A stretch of DNA of 64,000 nucleotides from Mycteria americana (GCF_035582795.1 NC_134368.1:10314501-10378500); one strand, 5' to 3'; shown: positions 13,030-27,296, counted from the stretch's first letter. Program-made: numbers and translations. The notes: generated by a model from the letters alone, not told the origin.

Positions 13030-14640
13030 CTTCTGAAGTGATCTTTTGTTTCTATTGCCAATAGAAACTGTGTATATTTGAACATGAATGGATTATTTGA
13101 TTTTGCTTCTAAGCAAGATTTTCAGAAGTTTCGACTCTTCCTTGACTGCAGGATTATGGATTTTTTGGGCTATTTTAAGACAAATCTTTAAAAAACCTGA
13201 GCTAACAATCATATTTTCACATGCTTCTTTCCAAGTTATTTGGATTATAGTTGCTTCTGTTTGGAACACACTTTTTTAAGAGATTGAGGATATGTATCAG
13301 TTCATTACAATAATCATCTGGACTTCATTTTGCCTGTGCACAAGAAATCCAGTTAAGTAAGACCATTTGTATCAAAGCCATCACTAAAATTAATTCTGTG
13401 GTCAGTTCTTCTTTGACTGTCAAGATGAGGTTTAATACTAAGTTTCCTGGATTAGATGGAACATTTTGAGTAAGGACATTAAGTTTATAATTTTTAGAAA
13501 TTCTAAGGCCATTTAGTTTTGGCAATGTAATGCCTCCAATATATATTAGAATAAGGATCCCCCCTCCCTTCCCTCCACTGACCTTTTATACTTGTGAATT
13601 CTGTGTATCTGCAAACAGATAACTGGAGTGTGAATTGGTAGTATGTAGAAGATACCAGCTGGTATCTGCTTTACTGGTTAGGACACTAATCACTGACTGT
13701 CAAAGGACTTGTTTCTGAGCTGTCAGACAGATCCCAGCAGTTCTGATAATGTGATTGCCTCTCCTTCTTTGGGCCACTTGATCCTTTTTCAATATAATTC
13801 TTCCCTTTGTATCTTTGATAATTTGACTAATTCCATTCTCCATATTTTGATTTTGTATTAAATGACTACTGACTGTTTCCTCGCTTCACCCTCTGCTTTT
13901 GGATATGAGTTTAACAGCCAGTGTAGTCAGATCAGTTCTTGGAAAACTGCTTGTCTTCCTCCTCTGTGGGGCACAGTCTGCTCCTTGGATGCGGGACTCG
14001 CTGCTACAGCCGTGGCCTTGGCTTTCTGCCGTTGACCTGGCCACTGACTCACTGCCAATTCTTTTCCATCTTGCATTGTTTGCAGGAGAGGTTTTATGAG
14101 ATCTCCAGGTGTTCCTCTGTGTTAAGACCCTTTCAAGTTCCCTAAAATCTTGAGAAAATTTTCTCCGTGTTGCATTCTGAGGGCCTGGGAATTTGGGGGA
14201 GTTTTCAAATCCCACTGCTGCCACCTTTCTGCAGGCTGCTCTCTGGCTCCCGTTGTGCAGCATAACATCTGATCCTTTTGCTTATGCTCACTGGAAACTG
14301 CCACACTGCCTTTTGCTCTGATCCCTGTGTTGCTCGATCCATTCTTTGTGGAGTCTGAGGCAGTGATGCTTCTTGTACGGGGTATCCAGGAGCTCCAACC
14401 TGTGATGTTCCCAGCCTTGTCCCTCCTGTGCCAGAGCTGTTTCTTCTGTGTGCACCATATGTACTTGATGTCCTTTACTTGGAGTCCATCAGAGCAGAAA
14501 CCATGACCTGTTCCTTGCAGGTCACAGTGCTTGTCGTTTGTAGTGCTGAGACTAAAGTTGTACTTACAAATCACGTACTTACAATTCCCCAACCAGCCCC
14601 TGAAACTCCGTGAATACTGGTTCCGTTTGCCCACCAATGT
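13030..14640 (-). other. Unclassified minus-strand open region
   Basis: Two overlapping minus-strand frames stay open here: 14122-14637 (171 codons) and 13886-14263 (125 codons). The longer one has several cysteines, two N-glycosylation sequons (NFS and NIT) and a stretch KKQLWHRRDKAGNITGWSSW. Further left, toward 13030, the minus strand is open only in short broken pieces. I do not recognise the family. A decayed envelope-like piece of an endogenous retrovirus is one possibility. I saw no LTRs, no primer-binding site and no pol motifs nearby, and frames of this length can arise by chance in 64 kb. Confidence 0.2.
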
Positions 14641-15086
14641 TTGCCAAATGAAAAGGTAGCTAAATCTGTTTTCTTCAAACTGTCCATAAATAGCCTCTGT
14701 TGTCCTAAGAGCCCAAACCTACAGACTATGTGAAATTAAGGTTTTAAAATACAAGCTAGTTGCAGCCATAGCTACGCAGTAGTTGTTGTCCTGATTTCCA
14801 TGTTATTGAACTTAGGCCAGTTTATCTTTCTGGTGGAGTGAAGAGCTGGGAGTCTATAGAGGGTGGCAATGTTAGAGCCACCTTGCTGGGTTCCCCCAGG
14901 CTCATCATCCAGTGCCCTGGGTCTTCATGGAGGGAGTCCAAAACATAGGCAGGAAATGAGTGATCTACCACAAGGTTAGAGGCCTGTCCCTATAACCGCA
15001 GCATAGAGAAACAAAGTTCAGTTCTACATTTTTCTGTCATCAGGAGTGCCCTCACTCAATGTCCATGGACATTTCCTCCGCAGCAT

Positions 15087-15139
15087 GCACATCTTGGTAT
15101 TAGCTGAGCATTACGCACATCTTGGTATTAGCTGAGCAT
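15087..15139. repeat. 28-bp direct tandem duplication
   Basis: The sequence GCACATCTTGGTATTAGCTG followed by AGCAT occurs at 15087 and again at 15115, a 28-base period. The second copy ends near 15139. Confidence 0.95.
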
Positions 15140-18100
15140 CAAACCACCAAGGGCTTTTTTCTTTGGCTTTTTAGTCTTCTCGTCCACAGAGCTTAAATTA
15201 CAGTTTTACTACTATGGAAAAGTCCCATGTGGCAGATTTCTCATGATTTATGGACATCAAATGAGTGAGTTCAAGTGCCTTCACCAAAGTAGCCAAATCA
15301 GGTGTAGCCCTGAAGATACAATGCTGATTTCTCTGAATCTTCCAGCCTGTTTCCACACAGCCACGGTCCGTGCTTGCTTTACCCATCTAAGACTTCTCTG
15401 CTGCCATGTCCTACCTTAATAGCTTTTTCTCACTTTTTCTTATTCAGTCTTCCTGTTATTTCATGGGGTTATAACCTAGAGCAGTCATTCCCAAGGACAT
15501 TCTGTTTTTTCTCTAACTCATTAGAAAATTATATTTGTCCTATTTTTTCTTCTTCACACTTAATATAGAAACTAGTAGAAGAACCTTACAATTAGCAAGG
15601 TGAGATGGCTTGGTTGGTTAAGGCTACAATAACCTATTATTTTGGTGATGGTTGAGTGAAGCATTATTGTAGGTGAGGGATATAGTATTTGTTCAAGCCA
15701 GGTGGAAGAAGTGGTTAAGCTTTTTTTGTAATGAGCAAAGCAATACAGCCTTTGGGCAGTCACCCCCTAAAACTAAAGTCATCAGTCATTGAATTATGTT
15801 TTGTTATATGATTATAGGACTTTGACTCCAGATTGAAAGTAAATGCAGTGACTTTGGCATTTTTTTGGTATGTGAGTGAATGAGGAAGAGAACTGGAAGT
15901 ACAAGCCACAGAAACTGATAGAAAAAGCAGCAAAAAGATTTAAAAAAAAAAAAAAGAGGAACAGTCAGAGAGGCTTTAGGAGGAAATCTAAGAGATGTTA
16001 GTGGCAGACTCAAAATCATAGCTTGGGATACTGGCAGCTGGTACCCCATGTCCAGGGTATTTTGTGTGTTCATGCGGATTAGCAAGATTATATCAAAGAA
16101 GGTCTAGGTTATCCCATGGAAAACAGCACTTAGGATCCCAGTTATAAGGTGACTGCTCCTGTCAATGGTGTCATATTCAAGGAATAATATACTTTAAAAT
16201 ACTACCTGTAATTTTGCCTGGATAACTATTTTTTCCCTCTTGTCTATATTGTTTCAGTTGTTGTTAGATAGTTGCTGGTTTTCACCCAAATTACTCCAGT
16301 GTAATGGTGAATAATTCCCATGAGTGATATATAAAGTGTGTTGGAGGCTTTCCAGATAATGCTGCCCAACTCTTCCCAGGCATACACCGCTCCCAAGTTT
16401 CAGAGTAAGGTGCAGAAATGACTGAATGCGTGCATACTGCTCCCATAGAGAAGTAACCCATATCCAAAGCACGCATTCGTCTGGTTGTTTAGGTGACTCA
16501 CACTTCAACGTACGTTTTCAGTACACACTTCAAACTGCTTCATGAACCCCATGCAGATCATGGACCCTGGGTGGTTCTCACCTGCTCCAGATTAAAAAAA
16601 ACTACTATAAACCAGAAGATTACTATTATTAGCAACAAGACTAATTCGTAACACATGTCACTTCCTTAGTGAGCCTTTCCAAGCAGGTTATAAATGTCCA
16701 TAGAAGATGGCATACTATCAACCTACATGGTTTCACATATTTTGTCTATACATATATGATTATCACCATGCCTTCAGCATGATGTTGGTTCTAAAAATAT
16801 CCAGGCATTAAGGGGTATAAGGCATGGTAAGATGCAATCAGAGGGAGCAGAGCAGGGGTAGTGGGAGAAGGGGCAGGCAAGGAGAGCAGAGAGCATACTT
16901 CACATATCAGCATTCGCTTGATCCAATTTAGGAATGAGCATCACCCTGCCGTGGTTATGGTCATGCAGTATTTATAGAATGCCATCTCCTGTCTCACAGA
17001 CATCTAATGGCAACTAAGCATTTACTCCAAGAGTAAATCCGAACCAGCTGGCCTTTGGGACCAATGCAATATTTTATAGAAAATCGTAATAATTTGTTTA
17101 CTTATTGATTTCCCCCAAAACCAAGTGTTTAATCTTTCAGTATGATTAATGGAAAACGCATCAAAATCAATATTCTTACCTGGCCCAGGTCCAAAAAGGT
17201 ACTTAAATGAATGCCAACTTCACGCATAGAAATAATCCCACTGATGAGTGTTCCTGATGAATTGGGACTTTCATTTTAAAACGCTTGCCACTTTTTCACT
17301 CTATGGTGCTTGTCATAGCATTATTTAAGTCTCAATTTAAACTAGTGTATACATTAAAAATATTGCGCTTTCTCTTGCATCTACTCTGTATGATCTTTAC
17401 AAAAAAGGGAATTGTGATTGCACACAGATATCGCTGAAAAAGGACCTGGTGTGCATATTAAAATGAATCTTTGTCAGCATTTGGAAACAGAAGCTTGTCA
17501 GATCCGCTAGGCAGCCTCAGAGTCCAAGGAGTACCTTTTATTTTCAAGTATTGCATCACATTGTTTTGAAATGCCATTTTCTTAGAATTTTCAGTTTGTG
17601 AGAAGCTTGAGACAGTTATGGGTTCAGTACACTTCAAACCACAATCAAATTTCAAACAAGGACAGCGAGGACATTTCCCATATGCCAGAAATTCTGCTTT
17701 CTTGTCTGTTATTCTGCTCTCTGGTCTATTATTCCAGGAGCAGCCCAAGGTCTCTGTTAGGGTCAGAGACACCTAACATGGGACTAGGCATTTTTTTGCA
17801 CCTTCTACAGCTAAGTTTAGGTTTTGGGATCATACTCAGGGGACACCTTAGGTGGAATTAACTGGGCAGTCTCCACCAGCATTGCTCTGCTACCTTAGGA
17901 AGTGAATACCTGGCCCTGTGCTGTTCAGTGTGGCGACCCGAGGCACCTTGGCAGGACAGTGCCATTTGCCCGTCAGCCGCTCACTTCTGCAGTCTGTAGA
18001 GGACGACTGAGCACCACCCTATGAAGATGCTGAGGATGCACCTCTCGTATTTTTGTATTCCCATTTTACAGGCATACATCTTGTCTAACCCAGCCATTTC

Positions 18101-20956
18101 CCTCCTGTCTTTCACCTCCCTTGCTGCTGAGCCACTGCTGGTCTCCATTCCCCTCCTGTGAGGCATGAAGGCTGGCTGAAACGCAGCCCCCAGGTTGGCT
18201 CTCCCTTGCATTGGAGCTTCTTCTGGCCCTTAGCATGCCCCAGGAGCTGCTGTATGAATCAACACCAGTGCAGACCTGAAAAAATGGCTTCATTCTGCCA
18301 GAGCCCTGCATTTTCCAGCAGTGGCACTTCCCTGGGGAAGCTTTGGGACTTGCAGCGTAGCTCCACACAGGCAACAAAGAACACATTTAGACAAATGCCT
18401 TTGGAGAGGCTGTGGTTTTCGTCTGCAAAGGAAAACAGGAACTGAGGTCTTATGGTCTATGCACTTCACAGAAGTTATCTCTGTCTTCTATTAATATCTG
18501 TTCTGTAGTTGTTGGATAAAAATATATTGCACTGTAAATATGGTGTGATACCTTCAACCAAAGCCACAAATTTACAGAATAGTCATTATGGCTACAGATA
18601 TGATAATAGATTTGGATTCACAGAGAGAAAACCAACAAAGCTACAAACCATAAAATACAAGAAATGCCTGTGAACCAGTGCAGAACACCCAGGGCAAATC
18701 AGGATGCCCAGCAATGCCTTTGAGTGAGAGAGGGAATAGATATGATGGGGGTTTTTAAATCTGGTGGAATTACATTGTCTATGCAATATCTGTGTGTACT
18801 ATTCAGGAAGCTGGCTGGGAGGAGCATAAATATAAATGCAGACTAAAGATTTCATACTGTCACATAAAATGTACAATATCTGAATAGGGAGACCCAAGCA
18901 CTGAAATGTTCATGGTTACAGATTTCAAGATACAGCAGTGCCAATTTCAAATATTCCGCAATCATGAATCAGGGTCCTCTAAAGCTTGTCTCAGTGTGAC
19001 ACTGAAAAATTTCTATAGAGGAAATCACCCATAATTGCCATTTTACAAGATTTACAAGAGTCTACCATTTTAAGAGTGACTTGAAAATAATGAGATACAG
19101 AAAGAAACACTCTTTCAATTTATCTTCTGGTTTACAAGCCACTAGGATATTTCAGATCTGTGTTTTAATTTGCTTTGTAACCCGGAGGACTAGAAACTTA
19201 TTCTTTTAACTAAAACGTGACATTCTTATGTAATCAGTTGCCCTGAGAGCAAGATCTTTAAGATAAGCATCAAATTTTATGAAACTTCTGATAAGCTCCT
19301 AAGAATTGGAATCACTAAATAAAAGAACAAAAATTTAATGACAGGGTCATACTATAGGGCCTGTGAAAAAGAACTGAATGGTGTTAGGAAATCAAAGAAG
19401 CAAGTTCATCTTGTAAAATTACAATTATGGGTGCTTTCAACCCTATAAATTGTTCAAATGTCATGTTGAGACAAGCTTTAGAGATGTTAAATGAGTACCT
19501 TGAAATGTTTTTCTCTAAAAATATTCTAGAGGAGCAATTCTCCCTTAGAAAGAGTGGGTTCAAGTGACTAGCTACAGAAAGCCACAGACTTTCCAAGCCA
19601 TTTTGGTGATTAAATTATGGATAATCATCATCCATACATTCATACTGAGGCTGTCCTTCAGTACAAGTATAGGATTCCTTCTGCTGTGCCATGGTCTACA
19701 CCTTTATTGAGAATTGCACCAGTGTTGGCTGATGTTTGTGTCTGGTGACTGTGTCATTCTCTGTTATTCTGCCCAAGAATGAGAAATCGAGATGGCGCAA
19801 TAACTGGAGAAGTTTTCAGAAATCATTTCTGAAGTCTCAGGGACCGATGGCATTGAACGATGACTGGGCGAGCTACTATGTGTTTCGGTGCCACTCACAA
19901 CGGAGTGTTGACTATTTCAATTTGCACTGGACAGACTTTTCTTCCTCCTAATGTATTTTCCAGCCTTCTTGAGGTTTGGCATGACTGGAAAGGCTAAATT
20001 CAGGCAGGCATTATTGAGTGGAAAATATATTCTGGTCAGGTACCACTTTCTTTCCCAGTTAGTTCCATACATACTTAGCTGGTTTCATCACTGTAGTGTG
20101 CTGACAGCTCCTCACAGGAGCGAAATCATTTGTCTGATCTGGTGCCTGGGCTGATTAATTGGTTCACTATGCAAAATGGCCCTACCGAGATCTAACTTTA
20201 TTGTGTTGATTGAGAAAGAATAGGAGGCTCATTTTGTCCCTGTTTCTGCAGCGACAGATTTCTGTAAACGCTATTTGTGGTGTTGGTAGAGAGATTCAGA
20301 ATGGTTTTTGCATTATTCTTGTTGGAACTCTTTCCCTGGATGTTTCATGCACCAAAGCGAGTCTGTGCAGCATACTGCTAGGGTCATCAACTCTGTATTT
20401 GTGTGCTTCACTGTCTCTCACATTATCCTCTCCCCTAGAATGGCAAGAATTGATCACTGCCTAATATAGGCACTGCCTCAATGAGGTTTTAGACACTTGG
20501 CCTGGGAGGCCAAATCCAATCCATCTAATACTGAATTTCCCTTTGCAATCAGTTGAGTTTGGCACTTCAGAAGACCTATGAGGGGAGGCCAATTCTCCCT
20601 AAAATAGTCTTTTCCCTTTTTATATTTATTTAATAGTAAATTAGGCACCTCCAGAACATAATCCAGTCCACATATATTAGACTTACACATCTTCTTAGAG
20701 CAGGATTGTCGTGAAGATCAGTAGCTCTAAGAGTGCTCTCATGTGGATGTGCCAAGGTGGACCGGAGCTGCAGATTCCCAGCAGTGTGCTGAGCAGACTT
20801 TTTGGTGCCGAGGCCAGGGTCTTCTGGCTATCATTTGCCAAGGAGGTTCTGGAGAGTCTGGGGAAGACCAAAGCCCTGCTGGTCTCCACAGGGTGAGCCC
20901 ATCACACAGAGCTGGTGGAGGAGGGATTGTCTCTGTGAGATGAGTTGAATGCACTC
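15140..20956. other. Intergenic, no gene recognised
   Basis: This is AT-rich gene-free DNA. It includes an A tract near 15940-15954. I found no supported exon, RNA gene or clear transposon end. Confidence 0.6.
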
Positions 20957-21165
20957 AGGATTGAGGATAATTCAGGCTGAAAGGGACCTCAGGAGGTCTC
21001 TAGTCCAACCTCCTGCTCAAAGCAGGGCCAGCTTGGAGATCAGCCTGTTCCTGTGCTGTCCTCATGATGAAAGAGTTTTCCCTTTTATCTGGTCTGAACC
21101 TCTCATTTCAACTTGTACCTGCTGCCTCTCATCCTCCTCACATGCATGGCAAAAAACATGGATGT
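20957..21165 (-). mobile_element. CR1-type LINE 3'-end fragment, minus strand
   Basis: The segment reads TTCAGGCTGAAAGGGACCTC, then AGGAGGTCTCTAGTCCAACC and TCCTGCTCAAAGCAGGGCCAG. That is the reverse complement of the 3' UTR of an older CR1 subfamily in which GGAGGTT replaces the younger sequence. About 210 bases are recognisable before the match fades. Confidence 0.85.
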
Positions 21166-21167
21166 AG

Positions 21168-24100
21168 TTGTTTAGATGAAAGCTGACGTTGAAATGTATG
21201 CAGAGTATAAGGAGAACAAGTAAATGTAATGCCTAAAGAAGATATTCAGATATTCAGTATTTCTACCACTGTTTGCACGTAACTAGTAATTGTTTTGTTG
21301 GCTAAGGAATGATAGGGTGTTCTCTGCCAGAGACTCATACTAGGCCAAGGTGCAAACACTGAGCAAAAGAGGCATTTTCAAGAAATCTGAAACTATTTGC
21401 CAAATACAGAAATGTGCAAAAGTCAAAATTGACATTATAGAAACTATTATGAGTGTTGTTTGGAAGCAAAATGTGACTTTTAGAATTGTAAATAAGTGCT
21501 TTTCCTAAGCATATAATTTTTTTCCTGCTTGAATGAAGCGTAATAACTATAACAATAATTATTCCTGGGAGGACCTCAGACCTAGCTTATTACCTTGCCA
21601 TGTCCAATGGTCACTGAGCTGTCAATGGGACCTCTCTCTCGTGTCAACCTTGTCCTGGTGAGTGATGTCCCTGCCAGGGTTGTGGTTGCTCTCTGCCCCT
21701 CATGTGGCAGCCTTGCTCTTGCTGCTCCCTAAAAGGATCTGAAATGGCAAAGTTTGATTTTTATGTGCAAACATCATATTTTTTTAAAAATCACCTGTTT
21801 GCATTTAGTGAACCCAACCTGATTGGTCCCATGCTGAGCAAATGACATGGCAAGCTTGGACGGAGTCCAGGCAGGTAGCCATGCCACAGTCTGGAGCAGA
21901 AGGACCATGTGTTTGGCAACGTTTCCAGGGATGCTCATGCTGTGCCACTTCAGCCGCATTGGCCAGACCCCACCATCACCACTGGCATCCAGCTCTGGGT
22001 GATTCCACGTCACACGGAGACCTCCCAGAGTCCCCACACAGCCCATGGCAAATGAGTGCTGTGAACCCTTGGGATGGCCAAAAGTGTTGCTTTCAGCAGC
22101 TGCCTGCCCTGGCCCAAGCACCAGCCAGAGCAAGGTGCCCTGTCCCCAGCTACAAGGAAGGTCAGGTGAATCATGCCAGCCCAGGCGCTGCAGTCGTGGA
22201 GGCACACACCCTCCACAGACCTGGAATGCTTCTTTTTGGGAGAGGCAGGGGGGAGAGAGCAAGTGCTCTGAGATGCAATCGTGCTTATCTACCGTGGCTC
22301 TGAAAGCCCAGGTGCATGGTGGTAGCACAGGACACGTGGTGATACCACAGATGCTGCTTTGGCTCCTGGCTTAGAGAATCTGTCCCCTAACTGTTGGGCA
22401 GGAAATCTTGGGTTGGACTTGGGGACATTTAGACTGGATGTTTGAAAACACCTTTTTTTCTAAAAATGGGAACAGACCATCTGAGGATGAAATCTCCATT
22501 ACTGGAGGGTTTGAGGAGCAGGTTTGACAGTCAGCTGTCAGGAACGCATTAAGTGGTTTTCATTCTGGCTTTGGACAAGGGGATGGACCCTTCTGGCATG
22601 TTTGCTTTTGATTCTCCCGTTACCACGAGGCAATCCATACCTTTCCTTTGAGTATGAAGGGAGCCAAGGAGTGAGACTCCTAACTTGGGACCACATTTCA
22701 GTGCCTGGAATTAGAAGGGATGAGCTCAGGCTTTAGCTGCTCATCCTGAGCTCATTAGTTAGCAAGTTACTAAATCTGCCACTTGAATTATTTCTGATAG
22801 GAATGAGACAGCTGGTGTCTGGTGGTGCCCATTCATATTCAGCTCATGTTTGAACTTTTCCGGCTGCACCTTTGGATGATCCAGTTCACCAGCCTGTTTA
22901 TGCATGCTGATCCTGCTCATCAGGATGCCCACGTGGACCCCAGGCTGTAATTATTCAGCTCTATTATGTGAACATGTTGGATAGTGGGTGAAGGCAGGGG
23001 AGAAAGAGGACATGATCAGCAGCCTTAGGTTCTGGCTTAACTTCATTCTCCTTTAATTCAATAGTTTTCCAATTGACCTCGGAGAGAGCAGAGAGAGACA
23101 GTGTTTAAGAAAAACTCCTCTTGCTGATGTTGATGATAAAGTGAAACCTCTGGTGGTTAGTTGTACCCAGCTTAAGTAATTAATCTCTCCACTTCAGGGT
23201 AAGTCTCAGCCATTTGCAGAGGACATTTTCACCATTCCCTTGTGATACAGGAATGACAGGAAGGTTCCTGATGTATGTGTCAGAAAGCAAGCCCAGCTCC
23301 TCTGACAATATCTGATTAATCTTCAGAACACCATATTGATGCTACATGAATAAGTATCATTGCTATTCATCAAATTTCTGCAGCTTGCATAATACAAACT
23401 GCTGGAAGACTTTAATACATTAAGAAGTCCATCTGATCCAATAGGCAACCAATTTGTTTGAGATTTCTTACAACAGGGAAGCTCTCAATTTTTGCCTCTT
23501 TGCCTTCACCTAATTACCTGACTTTGTGTACCTAATTAACTTGCAATTCTGCCATCAAGGGAATCCATGATCTTTCCAAACAATTTTGTGGCAGCCGGAG
23601 ATGAGCCCTCTGTAGAAAATACACAATCTGTTTTTTGATTGCTGTGTCCATTTTGCCCTATTCCCTTTATGTATACCCTTTCAAAAGAATCACAACTGAG
23701 GAGAAAGAAAATTGAAGGAAGGGCAGAAGAAATACCGTGTACTCCTGAGACCACATTGTGTAACAGTGAATCCTAAAGAGATCATATGTAGATGAAATGG
23801 AGGTTGAAATTCCCTTCACCTTTCATCGCAACAAACAACTCCTGACTATTTAGTTTCCCTTTACATCTGATGGATTTAAACAGGGCATATTCATTTCCAC
23901 ATCCTTTTTCCATCCTGCCAAGGGTGGTTCTGTGCTTGAGATGATGATCTCTTACCTGGCCAAGACATTTCAAGAATTTGTCCAAAGAACAAGCTCCACC
24001 TGGCATCTTCCAGGACACTTACAGACTCTTGTACATAAGTATAATATATAACATAATATAACAGTGGGAATCGGGAGTTTGGGGGACTATTTCTGTCTCT

Positions 24101-25190
24101 GGCACTGATCATTAGAGGAGGGACTCAACAAAAAGGCTCTGAGCTGATAAAGTTAGACAGAAGTATTCACCAGGATCTCCTGTGCTGAGAGGTGGAAGAG
24201 AGAACCACTTGTTGATGTGTCATTCCACACCATTCCACACTTAAATATGTCTAAGTAAGTAAAGTAACTCACCTCCAAGGTTAATACTGACTGTAGTAAT
24301 GCCTCTATACTGCAGTGATGCTCCATGTCAAATGGAGACAGTAAGGTTTCTCAGCTATGATATGAGAGCAGCCATGAAATTTTAGCTGCTAATATATGTC
24401 AAGTGTTCTTAAATCCCTGTGTAAGGAAGTAAAATTGAATTTGTTGTCATTTTTATCCAATATCAGAAAAAGCAATGATCCCTACAGAACTTTTCTCCAA
24501 TGAGAGAGATTTCTAGAAGAAAACTAACTGCGTTAGTACCTCTTCTGAGTCCTGACAGTGATTATTCTTGTAGCAGGGAGCAGGAGGATGGAGAGCTCTT
24601 GTAATTTATGTACAACTGTGTAGGCTGTTCGTATTCACTTAAAGGTCTCAGTCTTGCCTCGCTCCTATCCATTGCTGTGCATCGGGTTACTGAGTGGTGG
24701 TGTAGTTAGTCAAAGTGCAGTGCCATGTGGTGCCCTCAGGACTTTCCTTTTCCCATTTTCACTTTTTTAGCTTTTTAATTCTGGTGCATTAATTATGCTG
24801 CCCATGACAATGGGCTAATAAGTGTTGTTCTGTCTTCTCAGCATTAGCCTGTATTTGCCTGTCTCTGTCAAGTCTTTGCCTCTCACACCAACTTGCGTTT
24901 TTACTCTCTTCATACCTCTCAAGACATGCTGAGTGATACTAATTCCTGGCAGAATTGGACTCTTGAGTTAGATTTTCCTTGGGTTTGTATTAAATCTCCC
25001 TAGTTTTGGCTATCCTGAACATTTTGAGCCAACAGTGCGTTTTACCTCCTGGCTGGCCAGCGGTAAGTAAACACAGCACGAGTCTGCAATCCTGTCCTTG
25101 CAGCTACCCATGATTAATCTGTTTCCATGCTAAGAATTGGCCATTTGTTCCTACTCTTTGCTCCTTATCTCTTCTCCAGTTTTTAATCCA
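21168..25190. other. Intergenic, no gene recognised
   Basis: A GC-richer patch at 21774-22328 is open on both strands at once (184 minus-strand codons, 153 plus-strand codons) without domain motifs. I take both frames as chance. The remainder is ordinary AT-leaning DNA. Confidence 0.55.
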
Positions 25191-25194
25191 TGAC

Positions 25195-25320
25195 AGGACT
25201 TTACCTTTCACCCCTGGATTGCCAAGTTTCTCAATAGCCTCTTGTGCGGGACTTTATCAAAAGCCGCTTGAGAGCTGTTGGAGTCCTCCCTGCTCAGCGG
25301 TTTCATTAACCCTTTCAAGG
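25195..25320 (-). mobile_element. LINE reverse-transcriptase remnant, minus strand
   Basis: The minus strand reads AAFDKVPHKRLLRNLAIQG, matching the KAFDKVPHxxLLxKL block of CR1/L3-type LINE reverse transcriptases. The catalytic YxDD region is not recognisable near it. Length and boundaries are uncertain, and only this one block is clear. Confidence 0.5.
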
Positions 25321-25789
25321 GATTCAAGCTGAAAAGTGAGAGCCTGAGAGAAGGAGGAAGATTATCGCTCACGGGAAGTTTGCTGGTTGGCACATCTGTC
25401 ATCATTTTTGTGTTTTCTTGGCTGAATGGCTTCCAGTTGCAGGAGTGATGTGTGGTTTATATTAACCTGCCTTTCTTGGGTGTGGTCTGGCTGTTTGTTG
25501 CTCCACCGCATTTTGGGAGGGAACCGGGGAAGGCCACTCAGGTCTGTATTTTAAGGCATGGACTTATTTTGGTCTCTAGGTCTTTATGTCAAACTCCGAA
25601 GTGACTGCTTCGTACCCCCAACCTTGGAGACAGACTTACATGTATCCCGTCATGCCAATTATGCATCCTGCCTGACAGGCACACTTCAGTTGCTTGAACG
25701 TGGGCCCGGTGCCATTTGAGATGGCCATGAGTATGTATTTATGTGCGTTATGGTATGGCTATGTAGGTAGGTACCACACAGGCGCTATG

Positions 25790-25935
25790 GGAGATCTGGG
25801 CCATGCTGGACAGACAGCTGGAGGTGGACATGTGGGTTGTCTCCAACATCTAGAGTCAGCAGTAGACAGCTTGCAGCATGAAGTTGCGCAAGAGGCCTCC
25901 AGAGGTCCCTTCCAACTCCGGTTTCCTCGCATATG
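25790..25935 (+). mobile_element. CR1-like 3'-end fragment, plus strand
   Basis: The sequence CCTCCAGAGGTCCCTTCCAA followed by CTCC matches the sense-strand 3' end of CR1, in which GAGGTCCCTTCCAACC precedes the ATTCTATG repeats. The match is short, and the terminal repeats are not preserved. Confidence 0.45.
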
Positions 25936-27296
25936 CTCTAATGCAGTCTTAGCAACACTTGGCACTTACTGGCATTGTCCCTTCCCTCCGAATCCCACTG
26001 CAAAGAGTTAGGGCAGCAAGCTCCCGGGCGCTGCAGGGCACTTCTCATTGTGCAGCCTCAGCGGGTGACTGAGCAGGGCTGGCAAAAACCAGGCCCTTTG
26101 CTCTGCTTGGAAACTTCTGTTTGCAGTGACTACCCTTTACAATTTTGTGTAATCATACTGAGCCCCCTCCTGAGCCCTATTCCACCACTTGAGCGTTTCC
26201 CCATGTCAATTCTCCACTGATAATGTCCCATTTATTGTTGTTGTCATTTCTTTGCTTCCACAGAAGCAGGTCTCTGGGGAAAGGTCCCAAACCCCACATG
26301 AGCTAAACCTGATCACGTCAGTGTCCTGTCCTCAGCAAGCCCTGAGTCGACTTCCCTTCCTGCGTGTTTGTCCTGTTGACTGTGGCTGGGCCTTTTGAAT
26401 CTTCACCTTGCAAGATGTTTCTTAAAAAGTGCTGAAAACCCTCAAATCTACAATGCCTTCACTTCAAAGTAAGCTGGATGACTTCAGTATCTCTCGGGGC
26501 ATACCTGACTGGTGTCTCTGGGTTTTGCTCTCCTTTTTACCTGCCATTTTGCCTGTATTAACATCATCATGGCTGGGCTGGACTTCTGTTTTCACTTGGA
26601 TTTGTTATCACCATAAAGCTGGCAGAGGAGAGTACAGGAAGAGAATCCTGGTACGTCTCCCTTTGCTTGTGAGAACCGTGACCATTTCCTTTTCTCTCCG
26701 CAGCCCTGACTCTTTGCTGCACTTGCATTCTGCATCCATGCTCCTGGGGGCTTTATCATACATGCTCCAGCACTACTTATTATGTAAAGAAAATGCAGTA
26801 ATTGTAAGTGCATCTGGACAGGAGCTGTCTGGGTCCTTGGGGCAGGCAATGGGAATTTCACCACTGGCTTTTTTTTTTTTTTTTTTTAATTTACCTACCC
26901 CTGGTTGAAATATATTAATTATATACAAAGTACTTGGGGCATAGGTAAATATACAGTGTTGGTTTTTGTAGCACAGTCAGCATACAACGAATAGAGCAGG
27001 AGTTGCAGAGCACAGACTGAAATCTCTGGCTCTCATGAGGAATCCCAGAATTCCCAGAAGTAGTAAAAAATTTAAGGAGAAAGATAATAGCATATTTCAG
27101 TCACTACCTGTAATCCTTAGGGGCATCAAAAGACTCTGGAGGGATCCCTTATACATAGTGAAGAGTCTGAAGAAATACCACTGCCAAGAAATCAATTCCC
27201 AGCTCATAAACAAGCGGTTAGCAGTTTACAGAGAAACACCTTCAACCAGGAGATATGACAGTCTACAAATACAGCTACCAAGGCAGCTGCATTACG
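25936..27296. other. Intergenic, with a 19-base T tract
   Basis: No gene is recognised. A run of 19 T bases lies at 26869-26887. A 159-codon + frame at 26429-26908 reads straight into that tract as phenylalanines and has no domain, so I reject it as a gene. Confidence 0.5.

Noticed and set aside
21774..22328. 184-codon minus-strand frame
   Set aside because: A 153-codon frame is open on the opposite strand at the same place. There is no domain and no splice or start context, and local GC content lowers stop frequency.
26429..26908. 159-codon plus-strand frame
   Set aside because: It reads into a 19-base T tract as a run of phenylalanines and has no recognisable domain.
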